A stretch of DNA of 64,000 bases, taken from Solanum dulcamara. Taxonomy: Eukaryota; Streptophyta; Magnoliopsida; Solanales; Solanaceae. The notes beneath the pieces were generated by a model. The model was not told the DNA's origin and made no database searches. It worked only from the letters and a program-made list of their open reading frames with translations. The stretch lies in assembly GCF_947179165.1 (NCBI RefSeq), contig NC_077241.1:29569246-29633245 (forward strand), given 5' to 3'. The first letter of the stretch is position 1, and the number at the start of each line of letters is the position of its first letter. The translations under genes and the position numbers were made by a program. This document shows, piece after piece, positions 35,571-48,918 of this stretch.

Positions 35571-37638
35571 CTTATGGGGTTCCGTTTGACGTTCAAGCGT
35601 CCCTATTTACATACGATAGCGTCAGTCGATTTTCTTTTACACTAGTACTTCTCTTGTCCACTTCCCCCCTTTTAGGGTGTACCCATGTCATCCTCCATTT
35701 ATTTTTAGCTATTCACACACGAATGATTCTACTCCAACATATTTAACGTTCTGCACCATGTCTACATGTTCTGTTAAATCTTCCATACGTTAGGTTGCCT
35801 TTATAGGAAACCCTAGCACAACCATAGGGTGCTTTGGTATATGTAATATATCGTATAAACCTCATCTAACTATTGATACTCGAGTAATATCTGTAATATA
35901 GCAATGCATTCCAAGCCACATTCCATCCATCCCAATCAGTAATTAGCTCGCGCTCATCCTTAGTTCAAATCCTCCACTCAAGAGTACTTATACTTTAGCT
36001 ATTCGTGGTTCAAGCTCTGTCATTATACTAAACTTATACTCGTGGATACATCTTATTCTTCTAATAACTTAGTAATGCAACAGTTATTCTGCGAATTGAT
36101 ATTCCCTTTCCTTGCAGGATCTCATTAATCGTCAAGGTGGAGTCACGTATACACAATACTTCTTTATGCCTCCTGAGCTTCCATCTTTTTCGTGTGCTTA
36201 AGGCTTACTTCAAATCCTGCTTAAAACCATATCAACTTCATTGTAGTGGTGACCTTGTCATAATACCTTTTGATCTTACCACACCTCCAGGTCGTAACTG
36301 TCTATTTCTCTTTTTGTTCGATAGTCATACTTAATTAATCACATCTATCTTGAGTGCCTCTATTAGAACTTCTCTATTATTCCTTCAACTCATTTCCATT
36401 TTTGGTTGGGCGTAAGGAATTCCATATTACCCTTTATTTCCTTGCACTAGCCATTATTTTCGTCATCATATAACCTTTATTTGAAACTTTCCTTATGGAA
36501 CTTGATAAATCTTCCTTATTTGTTCCATAGCTTTTTTTTCCGTTCCACACCTATCTTTACATTCTATTTACATGGACCACGTCATACCTTCTAGTTAATT
36601 CCTTATTAAGTTTTGCTTATTCTCATAGCGGTTTTTGTTATGTTCACCTGGTACCTTGTTCGCATTCCAACCAATAGTATAATACCGCTTGACTTTCTTC
36701 ACGATTCTTACTATGGGTTACTTACCCTTCTTAGCTAGACTTGTCCTTAATGTCTCACAAGCTATCTTATTAACACTTCATATCCGTCACACTTATTTTC
36801 CCTTTGTACTCTTGTTTTACTCTTGTCTTAACCATACTGTTACTTCCTTCAACTATCACTTGTCATAGTTTATCCCTATGTATCAATTCAGGCGATGCCT
36901 TACTATCTCATTTTATCCCGATCTATCAGTCCTCTCTGAGTCATCTTCTTTGGCTTATAGGTCCTTTCTAACTTATTCTACTATTCCAGTATCGTCCTCC
37001 TAGTTTCTATTGCCATTAACTCAGCAATTAACTTATTTCTCGAGGTCAGCCATACTTGTTTAGTCAAATCTCATCACTGTTGCGAGAACAACCTTTCAAG
37101 ACATACTACAGCCTTGTATCTCATTCTCCTCTGTATTTCTTACTATCCCAACACCTGCATGCAGAAAATGCCAACAATGCCTCACAGGCATACAAATATA
37201 TATTCACATCATTTCATATCGCCGCCACATAGGGCGCCCACAATTAGCAGTATGAAAATGGACTTACCTTGTATGTCCCTTCGAACTGCACCTGTTGCAC
37301 TTTCTTGTATAATTTTCCTTTTATTTTCCAACTTTATATATCAGTTGTATTGCAACACCTTACCTGATATAGGTCCTTCGTGCCTTTGCTTACTTGCATG
37401 CTTCGTAACATCCAATATCGTCAGTTACTTTCTTCTATCGATATTGCCTTTCTGCTGAAATCACAAGTTAGTATGAGGAATTGCATTTCCTATGACTCAG
37501 CTCTATTGCACGATTCTAGATACGAAAGAAATTAACATCCTAAATGTCCTGTAGCCTCCTGTCTATAGATGTGGTGCACAACACACCAATAAACAAGACT
37601 CTACTAGACACGGTTTGTAGACACTCCAAGGACGAACT

Positions 37639-37650
37639 GCTTTAATACCA
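37639..37650 (-). other. M2 primer-binding site (decayed)
   Basis: GCTTTAATACCA, two transitions from GCTCTGATACCA, 4 nt from the LTR start. Confidence 0.85.
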
Positions 37651-37654
37651 CTTC

Positions 37655-40600
37655 TGTCACGACCCAAACCCGTAGGCCGCGACGGGGGTCCGACCTGAAC
37701 CCTTTTGTACGTATCTACTAGTTACACTTAAGTTGAACCGTGTGTGATGTGATATTATACACAGACCCCAATGGGTCGAAAACTTTTTCATATACAAGTA
37801 GCCTTTATCAACTGTATCATAACAGGAAAGGGCACGCAAGCCGATGAGGCTACCATAACATGAAAACATTTGCAATACGTCGTATGAGCAAAACTAGAAT
37901 GAACTTAAAAATAACCCATATACACATGTCTACAGACCTCTAAGAGTAATAACTGCATCATATGGCGGGACAGAGCCCCCCCGTACCTCTGAATAAATGA
38001 ATATGTACATCAAATAACCAGTATCAAAAACTAGGCTCTAGAACAGTGAAGCACTTCCGACATAGATGAGAGGAACTCCTAAGCTGACGGATCTCCAGAA
38101 CGAACATCAGTACCTGCGGGCATAAATCGCAGCCCCCCGAACAAAGGGGGGTCAGTACGACATATGTACTAAGTATATAAAGCATAACATAATAACTGAG
38201 ACAACAACTGAAATGGGGATATAGAAGACATGTATAATAGTTAATAGATTACTGTACCTGCAGCTTAAGACATGCAGTTATATACCTTATCATACCCTGT
38301 ACCCGGCCCTCTAGTGAACTCGGTACCATAATCGTTTCATCATAATCATGAGTCATCATATCATCATGTATATCATTTTATCATGTCATCGTATACGACA
38401 TTATATCATCGTATGCGACTAACCTCATATATCATCACCGTATATCCGGTTCACTCTAGGGCTCGGAGTCACAAATGTATCCCTATACTTTCATATGCAT
38501 GCCTACATAAAGTGTCTGTCCCTTTAGTGAGGGACTCGGTGAAAGAGTAGTGTACGTCTATAGCGTACCATCACCATATAGTAAATTACACCGAGGAACA
38601 TTCGGCCCAATCCATAATTTAAAACAATGCCGAAGAACATATGACTCAATCCACATTTTCCATTATATCATTATATGTACATATCCGGCCCGGGACACGG
38701 TGACGAGCATCATCACATACGGCATAATCGTATGCTTCACTTTATCGTACACGGCATTTCATCCTCGTGTACTTCTTATATATATATATATAGCCGGCTC
38801 GGGACTCGGTGAATGAATATTAAAACTAGGCACGATCGCATTCCGGCCCTCTTATGGGACTCAAAGAAAGATGGGTTACAGGGTGCTCGAATAGAGTAGT
38901 GAGAAACTATATGCAACTAAGTCATCTTTTGAGACTCAATGAAACAGTCAAGTGAATCATCACCTGAAGGTCAGAGTAGTAATCGTCTTAAGTATCTTCT
39001 AAACATCGTTACGGAGCATATCAACTGGAGTTTCAGGAATCGTAGACGTGTATCGAGACAAGGTTAAACAGCTTATGGAAGTAGAGACATTTGTCATCGC
39101 ATAGACTTTAGGAATAGGAGCTGACACATTCAAGTATTATTCAGCAGATAGGAGACTCGAGGGTAGTTTAACTATTTTAAGAATTCTAATACCAAGTAGT
39201 AAACAAAAGTCACAATCATACCAGGAGCTTATAATTAGAACTACCTCCACCTCATATCATATGCTATTACATTTATACTTAAGACCTTCCAAAAGAAAGA
39301 ACAGACAGGCTTTACATATACCACTGTTCATGATCTAGTAGCCTGGAAAGGCAATAACTCAACTATTACAGGAGTCTTAACATTACAAAGTGAATACCAT
39401 TATGAATTACATTTGGAGTTTCATGAGTGGAATTATCCCCACATTTCGTATACACAGAATTCATAACTTATACCTAAGACATGCGAAAAGAAAAGAAGAA
39501 TAACTCTACATACTTATTTCATAAACACGCCAAAAGAAAGCTTCACGTACCTCGTCTGAGTTATTCCTTACCTGTTCGTCTCGTCGTTCTTTGAACCTAT
39601 TAAATAGGTATGCATATCAACTCTTCTTAATTTTCCAGCATCTTAGGTTACACCTTAGTGTTAATGGAATGTATTTCCTTAGTCGTTTCCTAAACTAGTT
39701 CTTTAGTTTGTTAAGGCGTTAACGAAAATTGGGCAGAACCTCCCCTATAATGTGACCTATAAGAATTTCCAATTAGGTCCCTAAGACCTACAAGCCATAC
39801 CCCTACAGCATCACCTCACAAGAGCAATACTTTATTTCGACGACAATTCAACTATAGCGACTACAATTTAGCTTATTTCGAACGCCGAACTTTTCAAACC
39901 TTTTCCCCAACTTCCAGCAGCCCCTAAGGTGTGTAATACACCCTATAATAACATCATAAGCTTCAAATTAGAGTGGAAGACCTTACCTTATCCGAAACTG
40001 GCCAAAACTCGCCAAAATTCGCCTTGGAAGTTTCTTAACATGCTGAAACTTTAGCGGACTGTTTGTATCTTTTTGGTGCTTCTCCGAATCGTAACTTTAT
40101 GTTAATAACACCTCCATATCATGTATAAACCCTCACAAAAATGTGGGAGAATATAATCAAATCATACCTTAACAAACGGCTCTCCAAACGTGCTGAAAAT
40201 TAACTTTGGAACTCCTCAACGCGGCTGAAACTAAGGGGCTGTTTACGTGGCTTCTTACTGCACCAAATCCGAAATTTTCATTATTAAACACCGCTATATC
40301 ACCGTATAATACCTTAAATAATTAATTCACGAAACTAAATCGGGCCTTACCTTTTGTTTTCCTCAAACCCGTGGCTGCTCTCACTTGTTCTTCACGTTTT
40401 TCTCTCATTCCCTAAGTTAAAAATGCTGAAAATGAAGTTCTAGTTATAAAATGACTAATATATAACCTTCCCTAGAGGGTGACACGTGTCATATACTAGG
40501 GGTGACACGTGGCATCCCCCCTAGGGCGCCACCTCACCCATGCAGCCACCCACATGTTTGCTTGAGGTGCTTGCTTGTCACCTGCTTGCTTCACTTTCGT

Positions 40601-40945
40601 AAGTTCGAAAACTAGTTTTTGCTTCCTCTCGTAAGTTCGTAATCTCTTCTTATTTTAAGAGCCTATGTAATCCATGCTACACAATCTTGGTACGTACTCT
40701 AATAGCTTAAGTATGTAAAACTTCCAAGTTAGTAGCTTACGTAGGTAAATCGAGTTCTACGACTCATTACTTGACCCCCAATTCCTTTTGGATTCTTATG
40801 ACTCCATTTCCAACCTTCTCTACTATGGGGTATCACATTCTTCTTTCCTTAAAGTTGTTTGATGTGTGTGGATAGTAAGGGTCTCATGGCTACTTTCAAG
40901 ATGAGTAGGGACACGTGTCAAGATTCAAAAGTGCGGGGTATAATA
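37655..40945 (-). repeat. M2 5' LTR (3.29 kb)
   Basis: Starts TGTCACGACCC after the PBS and matches 30405-33989. Two internal deletions (near 39790 and near 40555) explain most of the length difference. Confidence 0.93.
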
Positions 40946-42292
40946 ATAACGTACACAACCCAAGACTCGGTGAATGATGTATTAACAGTATGCACAACCA
41001 GAGTAGTGAGTAACCATATGCAAATTAAATCATAATCTGAGACTCAATAGAATAGTCAAGTGAACCATTACTTGAAGATCAGGGTAGTAATCATCTCAAG
41101 TACACTTCACATGTCATTAGGGATTATATCAAATGGAGCCTCAGGAATCATAGACATGTACCAAGATAATGCTAAACAACTTATGGAATGAGAGACATTT
41201 GTCATCATAGAGTCCGTAGGAATAGGAGCTTATACATCTAACTACTATTCAACATATAGAAGGCTCGATGGCAATAGCTCAACTCCTTAAGAGTTTTAAC
41301 ATCTAGAAGTAAATAAGAGTAATGAATCATACTCGGAGCTTATTAATAGAGTTATCCCCAAAGATCATATCACATATCACTTATCTAAAACATGCCAAAA
41401 GAAAATAGGGATAGGATTTACGTACCTTTTATGGATCAACCGTAACCAAGCTTGCTTCATTACCCGTTGAACCTATTTAACACGAAAGTAATACTATTAT
41501 TAATAAAATAGAACTTTCTAACTTATAAATCTACAACCAACTACCCATAGCAATCATTTCCTCATTCACACTTCTCGATTAGTATTTTGGTTAGTTTAGA
41601 ACTTAACGGAAATCGGGCATCATTTCTTATATAACTCACCCTATTCGAACTTCTAATTAACCTCTGATTAGCACAGCCATACCAACAACATTAACAACTA
41701 TCCAATACAATAAAATTACTTCAACATTATTCAATACAAGTTCCAAACAGCCGACCCAAAACCACGACATCAAAATATGGTTTTTGATCTTTATTTCATA
41801 AAATCACAACCACATGGAAAGGAGCATAATGTGGCTGCAAACGGTAGCACTTATACTCACTTATAACTACATTTCCAACCCTTCAACATATACAAATTAC
41901 CTTCAAATACAATACCATAATAACGATAATACCACCTTTGGAAAGGTGACATGTGTCGAGCCCTTACACATCCACCTCATCCATGCACCTACTTACTCTT
42001 TTTCGTAGGTTCGTAATCTAGTCTCGCCTTGAGAACCTACGTGATCTTTGGTACTCAAGCTTGACATGTACTCAAATAGCTTAATGATGTAAGATATCCA
42101 AACCGGTAGCTTATGTAGGTCGATTATCATGACTTTTTATTTGGCCTTCAACTCTTTTCAAATCCTTCCAAACCTATTTTCAACCATCAATACTCACATT
42201 GTACTTTATAGATAACATGGATCACATGGCAACTTTTTATAGATATTAAAAAAAATGTCCCGGTGTACAACAGTGTTGGGTATAACAATCAG

Positions 42293-43057
42293 AAGCGTGG
42301 TGGACTATTACAGAAGATGGAAATCCCGACTTGGAAATAAGAATCAATTAATATGGATTTTATTACAGGCTTACCCCACACTCTACGGAAGTATGATTCC
42401 ATATGGGTTATTATAGATAGGCTGACAAAATTAGCCTATTTCCTTCCATTCAGGACTATATATTCAGCTGAGGACTATGAGAGGTTGTATATCAAGGAAA
42501 TAGTAAGACTTCACGGGGTTTCCACATCTATTATCTCAGACAAAAGAGCTCAATTTACAGCTAATTTCTAGAGATCGTTCCAGAAGAGATTGGGAATACA
42601 AGTGAATCTTACTACAATATTTCACCCTTAAACTAACAGACAGGTCGAGCATACTATTCAAACACTAGAAGATATGTTGCGGGCTATAATTTACTTCAAA
42701 GGTAGCTGGGATGCTCATTTGTCACTTATTGAGTTTGCCTATAATAATAGCTATAATTCTAGCATCCAAATGGCACCGTATGAGGCTTTGTACGGCAGGA
42801 AGTGTAGGTCACCTATTGGTTGGTTTGATATTGGTAAAACAAAACTAATAGGTCCATACCTAGTTCAGCAAGATGTGGATAAAGTAAAGATCATTCAGGA
42901 ATGGTTATTAGCAGCCCAGAGTCAACAGAAATCATATTCAGATAATCGACGTCGACCTTTAGAGTTTTAGGTTGATGATTGGGTGTTCTTGAAGGTGTCA
43001 CCCATGAAGGGGGTAATGAGATTTGACAAGAAAGGGAAGCTTAGCCTGAGATACATT
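42293..43057 (+). pseudogene. Ty3/gypsy integrase of G2, continued
   Basis: Continues the frame left at 29517: linker (GGLLQKMEIP), integrase core with WVIIDRLTKLAYFLP, EIVRLHGVSTSIISD, a TLEDMLRA segment, SLIEFAYNNSY and ALYGRKCRSP, then the C-terminal VDDWVFLKVSPMKGV. The core aspartates (in IIDRL and IISD) and the glutamate (in LIEFAY) are visible, so the DDE residues look retained, but in-frame stops (after PTWK, ANF, FHP and PLEF) break it. It is cut off at 43057 by the N1 LTR, so the C-terminal tail, PPT and 3' LTR of G2 are not in the window. Confidence 0.94.
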
Positions 43058-43536
43058 TGTCATGATCTAACCCCATAGGCCGCGACTAGGGTCCGACCTG
43101 GACCCCTGTATACATATCTATTAGTTGTGGTCAAGTTAGATTATAGATATGTAATGTATATAAAAAAAGTATAGTCAAACCGGACTACAAACAACACAAC
43201 GCCATGCATCAGAGCCCTATTGGGCGATAATATTTTTATAAACTCGTAGCCTCTTTCATTTGTATTACCTCATAAAAGGGTATGCAAGACGACAAGGCTG
43301 CCATAATGTAGATCCAACTGAATCAATCTGACATACCCAACCCACATATACATGTCTGCAGACCTCTAAATACATCAACGACAATATATGGAAGGATAGA
43401 GCCCCCGCCGTACCCCTGAATAGACAAAATAGTTTTATACATTAGTGGTCAGTACCAAAAGCTAGGCTCCGATATGATGGAGCCTTTTCCAACTGAGCTG
43501 ATGAAATCCCTAGCTGATGTCCTCCCAAAACCTGTA
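43058..43536 (-). repeat. N1 LTR fragment (479 bp visible)
   Basis: Starts TGTCATGATCTAACC inside G2 integrase, with ACATT as candidate left target copy. It is interrupted at 43537 by N2, and its remainder would lie beyond N2, outside the window. Confidence 0.82.
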
Positions 43537-46500
43537 TGTCACGACTCAACCCCGTAGGCCGTGACTAGGGTCCGACCTGGACCCCCCATATACCTAGCTA
43601 TCAACTGTGGTCAAATTGAACTGTAAATAAAATAATATCATGTAACAGAGCCCCAATGAGTGATAATATTTTCATAAACCTGTAGCCCTTTTCATTTATA
43701 TCACAACATGACAGGGCACGCAAGCCAACAAGGCTGCCATAACATAATAACATATATCATATATCATATATCATATATCATATATCATATATCATATATC
43801 CTATATCATATATTATGTAGACCCAACTTAATCAAACTGACATATACAACCCACATATACATGTCTGCAGACCTCTAAAAATATTAATGACAACATATAG
43901 CGGGACAGGGCCCCCGTTGAATGCCTGAATAGATACAACAATTTTACATATAAATGGTCTGTATAAATAACTAGGCTTCGATACAATGGAGCCTTTTCCA
44001 ACTGAGTTGAATGGAATCCTAAGATGACGGACTCCCAAAACCTATACCTGTACCTATGGGCATGAAATGCAGCCTCCCAAAGAAACGGGGGTTAGTACGA
44101 CAGATGTACTGAGTATGTAAAACATAACATAATGCCACTGAAAGCATATCTGAAATAGAGAAGCAGGGGCTAAAATATCAAAATTAGAAACCTGTACCTA
44201 TACTCTATGAATCATTAAAGCATGCATGCTCAATTTATACAATATAGCCGGCCCTTTTAGGGATCCAGGGAATCACATCTGTAGTAACATCATAGACCCG
44301 ACGCCATCACCCCCTTATTACAACATATCATCATATATATATACATACATACCTGTCCCTCTAGTGAGGGGCTCGGTGGAAAATGCAGTGAATTGTGAAC
44401 GATAACGTACCCGGCCCAGTACTCGGTGAAAAAAGGGTTACAATATACACGAGTAGAGTAGTGAGTAACTATATGAAATTTAAATCATATCGGAGACTCG
44501 ACAAAACAGAAAAGTTAAGCTTTTGCCTGAGGATCCAAGTAGTGGTGTTGTCATCTCGAATGTCCTCTAAATTCCATTATGGGCTGTCTCAATTATAATC
44601 TTGGGGAACCTAGACATGTATTAACATAGGGCCAAATCGTTTATGGAATCAGAAATACTTGTTACCTTATAGTCTTTAGGACGTAGAGCCTGTACATTTG
44701 TTACCTCTTTAACGTATAGAAGTTTCCAGGGAAATAGTTCAACTGCTGTAGGAGTTCAATATTCAGAAGTAAATAAGAGATGTTTAATAATGGAGTTACC
44801 CCGGAGCTCAGATCATATTCAACTTACAGCTAAGACAAAGACATGCCCAAAAGAAGAAAGAGAATAACCTCTACGTAGTCTGTACTTTTCTTCAGGTGAT
44901 CTTCATATACATATTTCGTACCTGGCCCATTATGGGGCTCGGTGAACCACTATGGCATCATAATCTCATTTTCGTACCAAATATATATCAAGGTAAATGA
45001 GAGATAGCTGTACGTACTTATACCAAAACATGCCAAGAGAAAGCTTTACATACCTCTTGTGAGTTACTCTTTATCCCGTTCGCCTCGTCGTCCGTTGAAC
45101 CTATTCAACATGAAAGTAGTATGAATATCAACCACTCTTAGCTTTCCATCATCTTAGGTTGCACCTTAGTATTCATGGAATCTATTTCCTTGTTCGTCTC
45201 CCAAACTAGTTCTTTAATTAGTTAAGGCATTAACGAAAATTAGGCAGCACCTCCCCTATAATGTGCCCTATCAAAATTTCCAATTAGATCCCTAAACACT
45301 ATAGCCAACCAACAACAACAACTTGCAGCATACGTTTAAGCAATTCACAGCAACAATATACAACATAAACTCCAAACGACTCGCTCAGAATTATGATATC
45401 AAAATAGGGTGTCTAGCCTTTATTTTGTAACACCTTTAATTATACGAACCGAGGGGTCGTGTGGCTGCAACATGCAAAACCCACACCTATTTTTGAATAC
45501 ATTTAGTCCCTGCAACATCTCCCCACACACATGCAACAGCACACCACAAGCCCAACACTTCACTTCGACGATAATTTAACTATAACGACTACAATTTGGA
45601 TTATTTCCAACGTCAAGTATTCTTATACCATTTCTATGTTTACAGCCACAAAAAAGTCATATAATAAACTCCATAACAACACCATAAAGTCCAAATTAAG
45701 AGGAGAAACCTTACCTTACCAGAAATTGGCCAAAATACTCCAAAACTGCATCTCGGAAACTTCTTGATGTGCTGAATCGGGGCAGACTATTTGTGTCCCT
45801 TTTCCACTGTCCAAAATTGTGATTTTATGTTATAAAATACTATTATATAACTGTGGGAAACCTTAAATAATTAATTCACATAACAAAATCGGGCCTTACC
45901 TTGGTAACCCCTCAAACCCGTAGCTCTCTCCCTAGGTTCTCTAGATTTTTCTTTCAACTTTCTCCTACTTGCTTCAAGTGCAAAGCTGAAAATAAGTTTC
46001 CGTAGACATTTTAAGATACATATATACATATCCACGTGGTTAAGGAACACCATAGATAATTAATTCACTAAGGAAAATTGGAAAACTTACTTTTAATTTT
46101 CCAAACCCATGGCTGCCTTTCTCTCACGTTTTCTCTCTTATTTTGGTTGCTGGAGTTTCAGCTCCAAATGGAATAAGAATGACTTAGTAGTCATCCATAT
46201 GCACATGTATACCCCTTTTTAGAAGGTGCCACGTGGCATCCCCTTAGGGGTGACATGTGGCAGCCCCCTAGGATGCCATCTAGGCTCATACGGCCTGTCA
46301 CACACTACCACATGGCAATGGGGTCCGCCCCCCAAGTAGGCAGGTGAGTCACCTGCTTGCTTGTCACCTGCTTGCTTCACTTTCGTAAGTTCGGAATCTA
46401 GTTTTTTCTCCCTCTCGTAGGTTCATCATCTTATTTTAAAAGCCTATGTAATTCGTGCTACGAAGGCTTGGTATATCCTCCAGTAGCTCAAGTATATAAG

Positions 46501-46726
46501 ACTTTTACATTAATAACTTACATAGGTAAATCGAGTCCTACGACTCATTACTTGGCCTCCAATTCTCTCCGGATTCTTATGACTCGATTTCCAACCTTCT
46601 CTACTATGGGGTTTCACATTCTCCCTCCCTTAGAGTCGTTAGATAGTGTCATAGTGTGTCCGTATCATATGATAATATCTAAGGAACTTATGAGACATTC
46701 CAAATTTAAAAGTGTGGGGTGTAACA
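43537..46726 (-). repeat. N2 3' LTR (3.19 kb)
   Basis: TGTCACGACTC to GGGGTGTAACA. Strongly similar to 51250-53424. It includes a CATATAT microsatellite, minisatellite-like U3 and AGGTAAGG donor-like motifs (45712, 45894). Confidence 0.9.
43751..43814. repeat. Heptanucleotide microsatellite (CATATAT)n
   Basis: About eight units with one interruption (CCTATAT). Other LTR copies have only one to three units at this site, for example 51447-51467. Confidence 0.9.
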
Positions 46727-46741
46727 TTCTTCCCCCCTTTA
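46727..46741 (-). other. N2 polypurine tract
   Basis: Minus strand reads CTAAAGGGGGGAAGAA up to the LTR start. The perfect AACATTCG / CGAATGTT hairpin follows at 46743-46762. Confidence 0.85.
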
Positions 46742-46946
46742 GAACATTCGTCCCCGAATGTTAAACAAAACTTCCCTTAGCCCCTTATACAAATTGTAGG
46801 GAGATTCTTTACTGTTGCCATAACACATACTCCTATCCAAGTAATTAATATACGTGTTTCAGGAGTTGGGGTTACCTGTAGACATCGGGAACAAGTGCGA
46901 ATACTTGTGTTTCATGTTCTCTTCAGCTTCTCCAGTCATCCTTTTT

Positions 46947-47800
46947 CTAGTTTTGGGTTTGCCACAATATCTTGACAGAAGCCACATCTTTAGTCCACAT
47001 TCTTCTAGCTTGTCGATCTAAGATGGCGATAGGTTGTTCCTCATAGGATTTCATCTTCTGGATACCATTTATAGAATATACCCTGGGTGGCTCATCAGTA
47101 TCCTTGCAAAGCATCTCTATCTGATGGACTGGGCGTATAGTTTCTAAATGAGGTGGTAAGCTCAACTTACCAGCCACGTTGCTCACTTTATGAGTAGCTT
47201 GATATAGTCTAATGTATTTTGGGTTAAGTTCCCTTTTCTAGGTGACCCTTTTATGAACATCCAATCATCATTTTGAACTTTGTATGTCGATGTCGATTAT
47301 CTGTATATCATCTCTGTCGACTCTGGGCTTTTAGTCAATAGCTTGCTTAATCCTATCGGGGCCTTTTTAGCTTAGTCTTTCTAATATCTACCCATTCAAT
47401 AGGGGACTTACACGTCTTGCTCTACCAGTCTTGTACGGGGCCATTAGGATACTAGAGTGGTAGCCATTATGGTAGGTAAACTTAATAAGTGGTGGACGAT
47501 CGTCCCAGTTACTCTTAAAGCCAACCATATAATAGTATGCTTAGTCTGTTCAGTAGCTCGAGGACAAATGTGGTGCGAAGACCTGTTTGTGCTCCCGATC
47601 TCTTCTTGGACTGATCTCTAGACGTTAATCATCATTAAAGTCCCTCTATCTGAGATATTAGCTGGGGAAACCTCACGGAACCTTACTACCACCATGTTCT
47701 ATAACTCCACCTAATTTCAACTGCATGGGTGTTCTTGATTGGAGGCAAATAGGCTGATTCTTTAGCCTACTCACAATAATCCATATAGCACCCTACTCTT
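46947..47800 (-). pseudogene. Gypsy integrase and chromodomain-like tail of N2
   Basis: Minus strand, from the C-terminus upstream: TKDVASVKILW with PIAILDRQ (chromodomain-like tail, 46947-47010), GKLSLPPHLETIRPV (about 47120-47170), a KVDDWMFIKGSP-like C-terminal motif (about 47250-47290), then LIKFTYHNGYHSSILMAPY (about 47430-47510) and a decayed core with WIIVSRLK (about 47740-47790). Known role: strand transfer of cDNA into the host chromosome. Multiple frameshifts and stops make it inactive. The same tail is present in N4 at 58025-58700. Confidence 0.85.
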
Positions 47801-48918
47801 ACAGAGTATAAAATAGGTGCGTAATGACATTGATAATTTGGGAATCGTTAGCCTCGTATAGTCCTTCTCGACTCTTTTCAGAACTTTAACTAGTACTCTA
47901 TCTTTTGGGTCTTTCTTCTCCTCTTTTTTTCCCAATCCTTAGGGTTGGCTACCGAATAATGCTGCAGTCCCCTCATATAATGGCTATCATAGTCGTTCTG
48001 TGCTTTTTCTAACATGATCTGATATAATTCTGAAGGAATTTTGGCATAGAAGCTCGCCACCCTGTAGTAACCAGGCAGTTCTGCCATTTTTACTTAAACC
48101 CTTTCAAAATTTCCCTTACCCCCGCTTGTAATCCTTTAGACACATTATCTTGTGTCATTATTTACCTTTACAAGATTATGAGAGGGTACAGGAAGTATCC
48201 TAGCGTTACCTCGCTATTTCTCATGTTTTACCCTACCTTTTCTCCCTTATCCCACACACGATGTCGGGGTAGATCTTTGGTCCAATTGTGGCCATGTCTT
48301 ACTTCACCCATAGTACTAATTCCATCTCGGTAGTTTGGCTTAACCTATCTTCGCATCTCTCAATAGTTAATTATAAATTGGGCTCCTTTGCTTAGGATAA
48401 TAGCTTTGGGGACTCCGTAGGGTCCTACCACTTATTTACCCTACAATTTTACACCTTCTCAGCTGAGTAGGTAGCCTTTTATCGAAGGAGAAGGGGCTAA
48501 TATCGTTAAACCACAAGTAACATTCCCTCCAGAGTCATCTGGAGCTGGAGTGAGAAGTGAGTTTTGTAGTCCTTGTCATATTATGGAATTTTCGACCTTG
48601 GGTATTACTTCCTGTCATCCGTAAATTACATTGGCTGGTATCCTTACCTTTTGGCTTTTGCTCTTTCGCCCTTAGAGTTGGCTGATAAGTGGTGTTGAAA
48701 TTCCCTCACCCATTGGCCCATATAGTCCTTCTGTGGTTTTTCTCTCATTAACTGGTACTATGTTGAATAGTTGTGGCATTTGAGTGCGTCGTCAATTAGC
48801 AGTTAGCTAATCCTTCTTGTCTTGCTTAAATCATTTTTACAATACCCTCAACGTAACGTATGGTACTCCAGGAACATAAGCTCGTATCATTTCTCTGCCG
48901 CTAGTTCCGATTCTTCCA

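Larger units (their letters stand above)
33990..37654 (-). mobile_element. M2 internal region (3.67 kb)
   Basis: Starts with the 3' end of pol near the PPT (integrase and chromodomain remnants to about 34870), then AT-rich sequence without recognisable coding potential, a 5S rRNA-derived segment (35466-35570), more non-coding sequence (35570-37100), and the leader shared with elements A, N2 and N4 (37110-37650). No gag, protease, RT or RNase H was found. Confidence 0.82.
30405..40945 (-). mobile_element. M2: structurally complete LTR retrotransposon (10.5 kb), TSD ATAAC
   Basis: Two LTRs, PPT, internal region and PBS in the right order, flanked by ATAAC at 30400-30404 and 40946-40950. Its outer termini read TATCACG… and …GTATAATA, whereas the inner LTR ends keep the normal TGTCACG and GTATAACA. 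Each outer end has thus lost its canonical TG/CA dinucleotide. The internal region has broken pol only, so M2 is not autonomous now. Confidence 0.93.
29518..42287 (-). mobile_element. Solo LTR M1 (2.22 kb) in G2 pol, TSD ATCAG, itself split by M2
   Basis: Begins TGTTATGACCC and ends GGGTATAACA. ATCAG flanks it at 29513-29517 and 42288-42292, and the G2 integrase reading frame continues across the site when the insert and one copy are removed. Its own sequence is 29518-30404 plus 40951-42287, a diverged and shorter LTR subfamily. No internal region or second M1 LTR exists. Confidence 0.92.
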
